From Patiria pectinifera (lineage: Eukaryota; Echinodermata; Asteroidea; Valvatida; Asterinidae), in assembly GCA_029964075.1 (NCBI GenBank), contig CM057135.1, positions 30,431,366 to 30,495,365 of the forward strand: 64,000 nt of DNA, given 5' to 3'. Below the pieces are notes generated by a model that did no database searches, was not told the origin of the DNA, and was given only the letters and a program-made list of their open reading frames with translations. A program made the translations under genes and the position numbers. Every line of letters begins with the position of its first letter. The first letter of the stretch is position 1. Of the stretch, positions 45,574-56,100 are shown piece by piece.

Positions 45574-48332
45574 CTGTGGTAATAAAAAATATCATGGGGA
45601 AAATATGTCAGTTTTAAGCACTTACAAGGTAACAGGATAATGCCGAGTCAATTGACCTCGATAGAATAAGACTCTCTTCCTGATTCTCAATTATGGGACT
45701 AGTGGCGTGGTCATCCTCAGTGTTCATATTAAACAAGTCGTCATTGCCATATGTGTAGCCATTCACAATAACAGTGAGAAAAAAAGGGTGAATGGCCAGT
45801 AATTGCACATTCTAAAACCAAGTAAAGGGAGCGGCAAGTTGGATGTTGACTATATAAACATTGCTTCGACATGTACATGTACGTTAACTTGATAATAGTC
45901 CTTTTATAAAAGTAAATTCTGTGACTCGTAAGTTTTGATTTGACAAATTGTGATCTTTTATGGTCAATTTCTAAAAATGTATGCCCTGAAAACTGAAACC
46001 AAAAAAGGTCTTTATACAAACATCCTAGTGACAAAGCACTACATATTTTATGGAAGCAGATGTGTTTAAAAGTAACTCTTTTGCAACCATGTACCGTAAA
46101 TCCAAAATTGTGTTTCTTGTAATGTGTAGAAAAAATTGTGTGGAACTTTTAAATACACATATCTTCTTGTACTGGAGACAATGCGATTTAACATAATTCC
46201 CTATGGAATTATGCAGTGAATGGTTCATAAGTAGAAGTGTGTAAGTTAACAGCATAAACTGTTGTGATTTACAATAAGCAGACCTTTTTGAAAAATCCCA
46301 GCCTCTGCAAATTCTAGGCTCCACTCCCCCCAAAGCCAACCCCACTTGAACTTTCCCACAAGATGCAAGAGGCTAAACAAATGAGGTACATGTGTTATCT
46401 TGAGGTGTGCCTGTGGCCTGCCCAGCGGAGGGTGTCCCATACTGCACAACCTAAAGGGCCTGTTTAGCCATGATATAATACACCTGCTATTCAGGGCTCT
46501 GGCCAATAATATTGACTTAGTATTAACCCCAGTGCACTTGCCACTCCTGTGTGCAAAAAGCGCACCCTACCAGGTGCCATAGTTTGATTGGGGAAAAAAT
46601 GGAAAAAGTTAGTGTCGTGTTACAACTTACATGTACCTGTTTATGTTTATAGTCTTGTCATTTAGCCTTCAAGAAAGACTCTGCTAGGGTCGAAACGTCA
46701 GGCTAATAACCATTTTTTTGCAATATGAATTCAGATCGGAAAAAAAAAATGTTTGTAGAAGCATGGTGAGCAATAATTATTGTATAAAATGTGTCAATTT
46801 GGATGATCAGTTCTTGAATGTACATATGTAACATCTACATGTACGTGAAAGGAATACATGTACCGTATGTTCACATTTTTATGCGCATTGTGTAAAATGT
46901 ACATACCAGATGTTGGACCTACACATGTAATAACAAAATATGGAAACCTCAAGTATAAAGTACTGGTACATTGAACTGAATTCATGACATGTGCAGAAAG
47001 GGCGAGATCAGTTTTAAGCATTTTCTTGGCTGAATCCTGAAGCAAGGTTTCACCTCATTTGGCAACTTTAACAGGCCATTAGATCTGCTTTTACTGGCTC
47101 TGGGCAAGGTCCATGAGTGTTTGGTGAAGAAAAAAAAAAAACTCTAGCCACACGTCTATGCCTATGCATACACAATATTGGAGAAGCCAATTAGAAACCC
47201 ATGAAATGTCAGATTTATGCTTACGCACTCATCTTGATTGGCGAAGCCAATTTAGTGCCAGTAGGACTTTAGGAAGAACGTGTGCGTGTGTTTGTATTTT
47301 TAGGTAATAATTGGAGGTATTGCACTATCTGAGATGTTGATTAACCATAGACTGTCAAGCTAGAGATACTGGTATGAAAGCCTTTTTAATCTTGCCCCGT
47401 TACAGGATACATGTTTTTGACTCTGTAAATTATGTTAATAATGTTGAACCATGGTTTTCATATAGTGATCTAAAAAAACTAAAAGGCTTTTTACAAATGC
47501 CAAGCACTCACTGTCAAAGAATTAATGTGACTTTATGGGTTTTAGCGCCAATCCCGTAAAATTCAGACAAAAATGTGTGAACTTTGCTTCACCCTTAGCA
47601 TATAGCCCATCCCTAAATCAAATCACTGCTTAACTTCCCTCTCGAATGTAATTGGCAGTGATGTATGAAACCGACAGCACAGAGCAGAAGTTGGAGTGGA
47701 TAACGCCTCAGAGACTGACATCAAAATCCCCAAGGGAAGCAGCCAATTGATGAATATTTTTTCTCTTTCTTTAGATCTGGTCCCAGATACAAGAAAAGGG
47801 TTTATGAAACTGCCTGTGGCGAGAGTCATTCATGGCTAGTCCCATGATCATGATGCAGATGGGTTGCATTTGCCTACCATCCATGCATGATAAAAATGAA
47901 TCATATGAATGAAGCCCTGGCCCTGCAGCGCTATGGCCACGGAATATCCGCCCGGTTTCACTCTCAAGATGTTTGTGCTGAATTGAATAGACTTCTTGAC
48001 CTTATTTTTCAATCGACTGAATTATTACTGGTTCTTTGGGTCTCATAGTAAAAGCCAACTTCAATTTTGAATGTCACGTAAACACAAATCATGGTGAATG
48101 ACTGGATGTGCACGTTGTAGGTAAAAAAAATGTGAGAATAACCTCATAGTAAACTGCGTACTTAAAAACATTGTGATTTGTTTTGATACTTTGTCTGTTG
48201 CTACTTTTGTTTTTACAGTGAATGAAAAAGCCTCTTTCCTTATTTGTGTTTTTTGGACAAACGTATTGTAAAATGTGTTAGAAACAGTCTTGGCACTTTT
48301 ATAAAAATGTATTCTTTTGAACAGGCTTACCA
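45574..48332 (-). other. 3' side of ANKRD50 (3'UTR or intron) and intergenic DNA
   Basis: The minus strand after the ANKRD50 stop contains the donor AATG|GTAAGC at 48331/48330, so this stretch may be either continuous 3'UTR or a 3'UTR intron. Single-copy-looking sequence at 47640-47960 has no good open frame. The short block CTCTGCTAGGGTCGAAACGT near 46680 resembles a dispersed repeat fragment. Confidence 0.3.
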
Positions 48333-51300
48333 TTAAAGTGGTGTTTCCTTTTTGAATCCATTCCTGCAAGATCCCTCAAAGCTCGCCTTCATCGCCTGCT
48401 TAAGTTCCAGAGCTGAAAGACCTCTGTGGCCGTCACCTGCGATGATGCTGGGTTGTTGCGTCAACATGGTTTGACTCCCATGAAGACTTGTCTTATTGTG
48501 GTAGTTCTTATATTTAGGATTGGTCACAATGCCATTGCGCCTTGGTCTCATCTCTGGTGAGCCGGGGGCGACTTGTGTTGTCGAGAGTACCCGCTGCAGG
48601 TTGATCTGATTGAAAGACACAGGCAGGGATGCTTTGCGCTGGAAGTGCACATGTTCGTGGCAGTGACACTCTGCCATTTGGACAGGCTGGGAGATGGAGC
48701 GTTGGTGGACAGGGAGTCTGTGCTCTGGGGATTGTTCAGGGGTTTGCGCACCAGTCCTGTGACAACACTGGGGTTGCATAGGGGGTTGGAACCTGCGCTG
48801 GGATGGAGGGGAGTAGAATGGATGGAAACCCTGGGACTGCATCTGATGGGGGTTGTGATGGTTTCCATTGGCAGCTGGGATGTGTTGTAGTGACTGATGC
48901 TGATGACCTTGAGGTTGGGGTTGGTAGGGAGCCTGGCCATTGATGTGATTATGTCCATTCTGAGGAGGTATCTGGGGGTTACTCGACTTCTTTTCTCTCA
49001 GAGATGAGGACCTTGCTTTCCTCTCAATTTTGGGAGATTTGTGGATGCCCATCCTTGGTTGAGGTGATGCAGATCTGACCTCAGGATTACTGTGTACCTC
49101 CACTGAGACTTGAGATGTACACTGAGGATTTTTGAAGGGGAACAATGGCTTGTTGTTATTGTGGTACTGGCAATGTGATGGCGATGTCTGTGGGGATAGC
49201 CTGACTGGAGACTGCAGTGAAGCTTGAGACAGAGGACTGGATGGCTGCAGACTTGGCGAGGTGGATCTCGAGGATATATGAGGAGACGGGGATCTTCTTG
49301 GAGACTGTACTGCTCCCGTGTGGGGCTTTGAATTTCCATGCTGCATTTTGTCAGTGCTGTGAGTAGTTATGATGTTCTCAGGTATCGTTTGAAAAGAAGA
49401 AGCTGGTGTGACCTTTGCTAGCACAGACTGGTTTCTGGAAGGCTCCGGTGCTTTGCCATGGGAGCTCCCACTCTTCTTCTTGCTGTGAGGGGCCAAATGC
49501 TGCAGTTGTTCAGTAAAGGTGGAGCATCGCTGGCCATTCTCCTTAGGTGGATGAAGATGCAAGGTCGAGTTAACAGTTGATACCGATGTCAGATTTGATG
49601 AAGACTTGGACGACTGGTTGGATACTGATGACTTTCTCTGGTCAAAGGTGGAGTCAGGAGAGTTGGATGACGAGCTTGCCTGCATCAGCCCACCATTGGC
49701 CAGTATACCCGATGATGCAGTCTTTGCATTTTCACTGCTCTGATTGGAAGATGAGGAGCCACCTGTTCCGCAACCATTCTTCCGATTGTGGGCAGCTCTC
49801 GATGGCATTGGTGAGAGGGGATTGGGCACTCCACACTTTTCCAGCAACTTGATAATGGCTTGGTGGCCACCTTTGAGGGCAACTTTCATGGCAGTGCGGC
49901 CGTGCTTGTCAGATTGAGCAGGATCTGCACCATGCTCCAGAAGACACTTCACAACATCAACATGACCTTCTTGGGCTGCTATACACAGAGCAGAGGCACC
50001 CTGGTTACAAGTGTGGTTGATATCTGCTCCCTTTTGCAGAAGGGAATTGGCTACCATCACATGTCCTTGCCATGCAGCTGATTGCAAAACAGAACGCTTC
50101 TCCTTGTCCATAGCATTTGGATTTGCCTTAAAACTCAGGAGTACATTCACCATCTCTGTATGACCCTGCCATGAAGCTACATGAAGAGGTGTTCTACCTT
50201 CAAAGTCGGGGTTCTCTGTGTCTGCACCACACTCCAGCAAGAAATGTGCCATTGGTACCTTGTTTTCCAGAGCAAGCATATAGAGTGTGGACCTCCCCTC
50301 TGCATCTTTGTAGTTGACATCTGCATCTCCTTCAACGAGCAGCCGGACAACTTCTTGATGACCCTCCAGAGAAGCAGCTCTGAGAACACTGCGCCCATCA
50401 TGAGCAGTGTGGTGGATGTTTGCATTGTAGTTGAGTAACTCCTTCACTGTCTCCAGCTTTCCCTCTTGTGCTGCGAGGGTCAGGGGAGTTCTTCCATCTC
50501 TATCCATTATGTCAACAGAGACGTGACTGTTCTGGCTGAGAAACACCCTGCAGACTTCTCTGTGGCCACCGTAAGCAGCCATATGCAGTGGAGTCCAGCC
50601 ATGATGATCCTTGTGCATCTCATCCAGACCACGATCAAGAAGCATGCGTACAACTTCAGCATTACCCTCAGCAGCAGCAATTGACAGAACAGTTCTTCCT
50701 TCATTATCGATGGTGTCCACTGCTGCATCCCAGTACAGAAGTGTCTTAACAACATTAGTGTGACGCATGTTGGAGGCAGCTATCAGGGCTGTGCGATTGT
50801 TATTGTCCGTGTGATCAATGTCAGCATCACCTTCAAGAAGGAGCTCGACGACAGTCTGATGTCCCTCACTTGCAGCTACAATCAGTGGAGACATACCATC
50901 ATTATCACTGTGATCAGCATTTGCTCCTCTTTCAATGAGAATAGTGATGACACTTGTGTGGCCTTGGCAGACAGCCACCGACATTGCAGCAACAGAGAGT
51001 GCTGTGCGACCATCACAATCAACGTGATTGATGTCAGCACCATTGTCTAGTAGATACTCAACGATCTTCTTGTGTCCCATGTATGCAGCAGCGATGAGAG
51101 GTGTACGCCCCTCGTTATCCGCCTGATTTACGTCAGCACCGTGTTCCACAAGATTCATGACTATATCACAATGCCCGCCCCAAGCTGCAGCACGTAGTGC
51201 AGTACGTTTGTCAGTGTCGCTACAGTCCACCTTTGCACCTGCAGCCAACAGAGCAGCCACTACATCAGCATGTCCAGCCCATGCAGCTGACCGCAGTGGT

Positions 51301-53024
51301 GTCCAGCCATCATGATCGACATGGTCCAGTTCAGCATGATACTCGATGAGTACACCGACTACTTCACAGTGCCCCTGGCGTGCAGCAAGTCCCAGTGCAG
51401 TCTGACCAGTCCTGTCGGTTATTGTTGAGTCTGCACCTCTGGCCAACAGGAACTTTACCACTCTTAAATTCCCGCAATATGCAGCATTGGCAAGAAGTGA
51501 GCGCCCGTTGCTGTCCACCTGATTGATGGATGCACCACTCTCTAGTAAGCTTTTGAGAGAATCTTCCCTGTCCAGTGCATCCTGGAGGGCAATGGAACTT
51601 TCATCAAGGTCAATGACCTTTGCCCCCGCTGACACCAGAAGCTGAAGCACCTGTTGGCTTTTAGGTGTTGAACTCATCAGGCAGTCTTTCAGTGGAGTTC
51701 CCATCCACATCAGCCACAGGGTGAGGTGGTGGGGCTCAAGTGGAGGCACAAACCTTGCTTGCAAGAGATTAGCAGCGAAGTTTTGCACCTGTGCTGGGGT
51801 GAGGCTTGGCGCCTCACATGAATACCTCATGGCTATCATGGCATGGCCCTCTGCCATGCTGCATAGGTATTTCCGTGTGCAGTGTTTTACGTCCAAGAGC
51901 CACTCCACGAAACTGTAGTGGAAGATGAGAAGTTTCTGGTCCTTTCCTCGCACCAAGAACTGTCCCATTTTCACTAGCCGCTCTTGGAAGTCTGCTTCTG
52001 TGAGACTTGTGTTTTGAGTTCTTGAACATGCATAGAGTTCTGCGTCTGTCAGTGGACACTGGGCTGCCAGCATCGCGTTGAAGATTGGCCTTATCCTTAC
52101 AAACTGCTTCTTGATGAACACACGGTGACAGAGCCACAGGTATAGTCCATTGAGAGTCCCTGGTATGTCCGAGATTTCCTTCAGCTGTATGAAGTTGTTG
52201 GCAACTCCATCTAAGACTTTCTCAAGATACATCATACATCCATTGCTCTTGATGTGCAGCTGGTTCAGCATCTCTGCAGTGTCTCGACTCAGCTGCTGCC
52301 TGAGCAATTCCTCTCGATCAAGGCGGCATAGAATGTACTGCTGTACATCACGCACCACATGCGATTTCCGTAGGTCATCAAGGCTCAGTTTTCTGAACCC
52401 AGTAAACATACGGGTTACTGATTTGCTCTGACGGCGTGCACTGCATATTAGGCACAGCCATGACGGGAACAGTTCATGGTGATTGGCAAGGAGCTCTGCA
52501 ATCGTTCTGCTAGTGGAGCATCTATCTCCATCCAGCCTCGGATAGGCTTCATCGATAGAATCCACGAGGATAAAGCAATTCCGAGATGGGGGATTCAGAG
52601 AGCACAGCGGTTGTAATATTCCATTCTTGAAGGCTTCATCAGGATTCTTCTCACAAGCAGCCGGTTCCAAAACTGCCTGCACACTAGGGTTGCGTAGTTT
52701 CTCATCATATCCATGGATCAAGGTTGATCTTGAAATCAAACTGACAAGTCCCAGGATGAAGTTAGGCACAGAGAGGGTGTCCAGATCATGGGCTTGGCAC
52801 ATGTGGTAGGCCAGCATTCGCTTGTTGAGGCTCCTCTGCTTCCCATGGTTTGATGTTGGCCAGACAATCTCGGAGCATATGGCTGTCTTGCCACTGCCTG
52901 GCCCACCCATGATGAGAGTGCCACATGTCTTGGAGGCTGGTCTGCTCTCCAGACTGTGCAGCAGCTTCTGGAATGCCCACTCCCGGCAGTAGAACTTCTT
53001 CCCCTGTAGAGTACATGTGGCCAT
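48333..53024 (-). CDS. ANKRD50: ankyrin repeat domain protein 50 (ANKRD50), single coding exon
   Basis: 1563 residues. Mammalian ANKRD50 works in endosome-to-plasma-membrane recycling with the SNX27-retromer-WASH machinery. Seen here: an N-terminal KKFYCREWAFQKL motif, a Walker A GGPGSGKT at 40-47, a Walker B-like FILVDSIDE near 151-159 (STAND-type P-loop NTPase region, to about 440), then roughly 19 ankyrin repeats at about 450-1062. These include the family-specific irregular repeat VAAMSVAVCQGHTS. A Ser/Pro/Gln/His-rich disordered tail (about 1063-1563) follows. The tail ends RRNGIVTNPKYK, then ELKQAMKASFEGS and KKETPL, matching the vertebrate C-terminus. Human ANKRD50 is about 1429 residues, and the extra length is in the tail. 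The start ACCATGG has a strong Kozak context, with an in-frame TAG 24 bases upstream. A donor-like GTAAGC follows the stop by two bases. Confidence 0.95.
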   Translation of the reverse strand: MATCTLQGKKFYCREWAFQKLLHSLESRPASKTCGTLIMGGPGSGKTAICSEIVWPTSNHGKQRSLNKRMLAYHMCQAHDLDTLSVPNFILGLVSLISRSTLIHGYDEKLRNPSVQAVLEPAACEKNPDEAFKNGILQPLCSLNPPSRNCFILVDSIDEAYPRLDGDRCSTSRTIAELLANHHELFPSWLCLICSARRQSKSVTRMFTGFRKLSLDDLRKSHVVRDVQQYILCRLDREELLRQQLSRDTAEMLNQLHIKSNGCMMYLEKVLDGVANNFIQLKEISDIPGTLNGLYLWLCHRVFIKKQFVRIRPIFNAMLAAQCPLTDAELYACSRTQNTSLTEADFQERLVKMGQFLVRGKDQKLLIFHYSFVEWLLDVKHCTRKYLCSMAEGHAMIAMRYSCEAPSLTPAQVQNFAANLLQARFVPPLEPHHLTLWLMWMGTPLKDCLMSSTPKSQQVLQLLVSAGAKVIDLDESSIALQDALDREDSLKSLLESGASINQVDSNGRSLLANAAYCGNLRVVKFLLARGADSTITDRTGQTALGLAARQGHCEVVGVLIEYHAELDHVDHDGWTPLRSAAWAGHADVVAALLAAGAKVDCSDTDKRTALRAAAWGGHCDIVMNLVEHGADVNQADNEGRTPLIAAAYMGHKKIVEYLLDNGADINHVDCDGRTALSVAAMSVAVCQGHTSVITILIERGANADHSDNDGMSPLIVAASEGHQTVVELLLEGDADIDHTDNNNRTALIAASNMRHTNVVKTLLYWDAAVDTIDNEGRTVLSIAAAEGNAEVVRMLLDRGLDEMHKDHHGWTPLHMAAYGGHREVCRVFLSQNSHVSVDIMDRDGRTPLTLAAQEGKLETVKELLNYNANIHHTAHDGRSVLRAASLEGHQEVVRLLVEGDADVNYKDAEGRSTLYMLALENKVPMAHFLLECGADTENPDFEGRTPLHVASWQGHTEMVNVLLSFKANPNAMDKEKRSVLQSAAWQGHVMVANSLLQKGADINHTCNQGASALCIAAQEGHVDVVKCLLEHGADPAQSDKHGRTAMKVALKGGHQAIIKLLEKCGVPNPLSPMPSRAAHNRKNGCGTGGSSSSNQSSENAKTASSGILANGGLMQASSSSNSPDSTFDQRKSSVSNQSSKSSSNLTSVSTVNSTLHLHPPKENGQRCSTFTEQLQHLAPHSKKKSGSSHGKAPEPSRNQSVLAKVTPASSFQTIPENIITTHSTDKMQHGNSKPHTGAVQSPRRSPSPHISSRSTSPSLQPSSPLSQASLQSPVRLSPQTSPSHCQYHNNNKPLFPFKNPQCTSQVSVEVHSNPEVRSASPQPRMGIHKSPKIERKARSSSLREKKSSNPQIPPQNGHNHINGQAPYQPQPQGHQHQSLQHIPAANGNHHNPHQMQSQGFHPFYSPPSQRRFQPPMQPQCCHRTGAQTPEQSPEHRLPVHQRSISQPVQMAECHCHEHVHFQRKASLPVSFNQINLQRVLSTTQVAPGSPEMRPRRNGIVTNPKYKNYHNKTSLHGSQTMLTQQPSIIAGDGHRGLSALELKQAMKASFEGSCRNGFKKETPL

Positions 53025-53180
53025 GGTTAATATCGCCTGATGTGGCTATCCCAGTTCCATTCCAAATCCGGGCGTTGTTGTGACGGGGCTCTCCGTCTAA
53101 GCTTGCAGCAGAAAAAAAAACTCACGGTGTGTTTCAGGGTCTTAGCTTGTCACTCTTTTCACAGGCGGCTGGGTGAATAT
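53025..53180 (-). other. ANKRD50: ANKRD50 5'UTR, exon start inferred
   Basis: The nearest good minus-strand acceptor upstream of the ATG is GATTATGTTGCAG, ending at 53181, which would start the coding exon at 53180. A second option is CTGCTGCAAGCTTAG near 53100, preceded by a T-run. The upstream noncoding exon and promoter were not located with confidence. Confidence 0.35.
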
Positions 53181-56100
53181 CTGCAACATAATCAATAAAA
53201 AGCGAGGAGTAAATTACTTGATTCAATACACCAGGGCAAATACTTGTCTGTATAGTAGGCAACAATGGGAACTGCCAGGCAGGGTACTGCACAGTGTACA
53301 TTTGGTTTGGTCAATGTAGCATGAAGATTTGACCGCTGGAGTAGATTGACCCGGCTGATGGGATAATCAAGCTGCGCTCAATTCTCAGACAGATGCTGCT
53401 CCTGTTATGACATGGCCGTGAAATTCCTGTGATGATCTCTTAATACATTGAGTTGCAAGTATGTGTACATGTACATAACAGTACTATTTATATACACATA
53501 CATGTATACGATAACCATACCAGAAATGTATGCAACAGCCTCTGGAAATACAGACAAGCACCATGCCTTTAAATACACGGTGGAAAAATGTTCCTTTTCA
53601 ATGTTGTCACACTCACAGAACAGGAAATAATAAGTGCTTTTGAAAATCGTGATTTCATTGTTGTTTTGACATAAATGATTTACTGCAAGTCTTTGGTAAA
53701 ATAAATCTTCCTTTCTCTGGGTGACATGTTGCAGTAAGCCTCGAATTTTATGGCGACATGAAATTTCCAATTGTCACAGAATAACTCTTCAAAAAAAATT
53801 CCCCGCTTTTTTAGTTACAATTACTCAAAAGTTCCAACGTGTATAATACCACGCTAGTTGCACATCAGTAAAAAGAATCACAAACCGTGAACGTACAACA
53901 CAAACAGTTAAATTCTGTCAGTAGCCTTAGGTAAAATTTCTGCAACGATCAGGAGCTAGGTATACATGTTGAGATGAGAATATAAGGAACTTTAACACAT
54001 CATACATTGTATTAAAAAGTAACAACTTCTGCAACCAAACAACCCTATCCTCATTCTGTGAATATTTTTTTACACAATCAACATTTCTGCTGGCCATTAT
54101 CGATATCCAGGGCCGGCTATGCATGTCATTTTTGTACCGTCAACCGTTCCCATGCGCCGGCACAACTCACCGCGTACCCGATCGCTAGCGGCGCACGCGC
54201 ACGTCCAAACCATCGGACATAAAACGATTTCGTTTACAATCAAGCAAAATATAAATACCTCAAAGATAGGTGTTCAGACGGAGATTCCACTCAGTTGAAG
54301 CCGTTTCAACAAATAAAATCCGTGTTATGCGTCTCGAAAAATCCGGCAGTGAACATAAAGTAACGGCAGTTTTGTACGTGTGAAATTCGGCCGTTGGGTT
54401 ATGTACACAGATCGGTGTGCCGATGCGGTCGACCCTCTGTGCAGTGATGCTACACTGTGGACGGCCTGAGTAGTCTGCATGGGATTATACGGAGTGAGGG
54501 GAGCAGCTGTGCGCCGACCGGTGAGTGGGCGGGGTTTCGTGGTGGATGACAGCTCACACAATGCATTGGCCCAACGGCAACTACAACGCATCTACAATCT
54601 ACATGCACTAAACGTAGAGATGGAACATGTACACGCACGACACATCCATTAGGCTTCTTTTTTCCAGTTCAATTTCGCTGTGGGTATTTTCCAGAAACAA
54701 AAGATTATTCACTGCCTAAATTCAAACGAGCTTCGCAGATTTGTTTATTTCCATCTTCGGAAAAAACATCAACATTCCCGAGTATCATTTCAATGAATAT
54801 GATTTTCTCTTCCGTTTCATCCTAAACTTACAGTCTTTCGATACATTCTTATTATTTTCTGGGTATGTTTCATATTAATATCCCTTGCTACGCCAATGGA
54901 AGACCGTGCTCACGTGGTACACAAGAACGTCTATATATAACTGCCGACGTTCGGATCAAAAGCCATAGCGATTGTGCTATATTCCCATTGTAATTTTTGT
55001 GTATACAGACTTTGAATTTGCAGCGGAACAAACAATGCCGAGGTTCAGTTCCCCATGTTTGATCAGCCCTCGCCAACACAAGAGACTTCCGGACTGTACG
55101 GTACTAGCCCCCTTGGTCATGGAAATCCACGGGGACTGCGGTTTAGCATTCTACTCCCCAAAGATTGGGAAAGATTGTGTGCCGATAGATTTTGAATGAC
55201 AGGACCTAGTTTATAAAAGGGGAGGATCCGTATGAAACTAATTAAAAGCAAACTACCGCCGGACAAAGAACCCAAAAGCCTTTAGAAATTAGAACTAGTT
55301 TACTGGAAAAGTAAGCCAGTCATAACCGAGCATGATTTTCATTTTTGATTTCTGCAGAAATTGTTATAATCTTTCTCCTATATAGTCACGCACAAGACAA
55401 AGCAATTGACAGACATGAACTTGGTGAAGTCTTTTTTTCACATAATGGCCCATAAAGTACCATGAACGCATGTACCAAACGCAAACTACGGGTGCATGAC
55501 AGCCAGTCAGAGTGACCAGGATGAAACCATTCGGAAAGATGTAACATAAACCCATATCTAAAAGCATTGCCACTCTTTCTTTTGGTAACCTTTTGCTTGC
55601 AGAACACCGGACATGCGATCTTGCGAAACAATAATCGCCCCAAACGATCGGTAATTGGTACTTCCGACATTCCTCTGGTTCCCTCCTCTAAGTTGCTTGA
55701 GGGGGCTCTCACAATGTGCACCAATAAAATAGCAGTAAAGTTCTCACCTTGCAGTACATTTGGGAACAATGCGGGTGTATGGAAGCGTTAATTATTGCCC
55801 ATGATGGTTAATTTATGGCCGATCGCCTGGCGGATGAACCGCTCCGGCCAGTTTATGTAGATATCCGTATGTGTCATATTAACTGTTCAGCCTGCGGTTC
55901 CATAGAAGTGGTGCATATCGTGTGGAACTCGTACATGTACTTTTTTAAAGTCAAATGGTAAAATTTGATTTGACAGTGAAAATCAAAGGCAAGTTAATTT
56001 CGCACTAATTTGAAATCTTTGAAAATGCTTTGAATTGAATTATCTAAGTGGCTTTTAAAACAGCACGATAAAACACGGAAGTCTGACCCTAAATTTATTC

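Noticed and set aside
49577-52431. Several 60-130-codon frames on both strands within ANKRD50
   Set aside because: They are shadow frames of the ankyrin-repeat and Ser/Pro-rich coding sequence; the regular repeat periodicity keeps alternative frames open.
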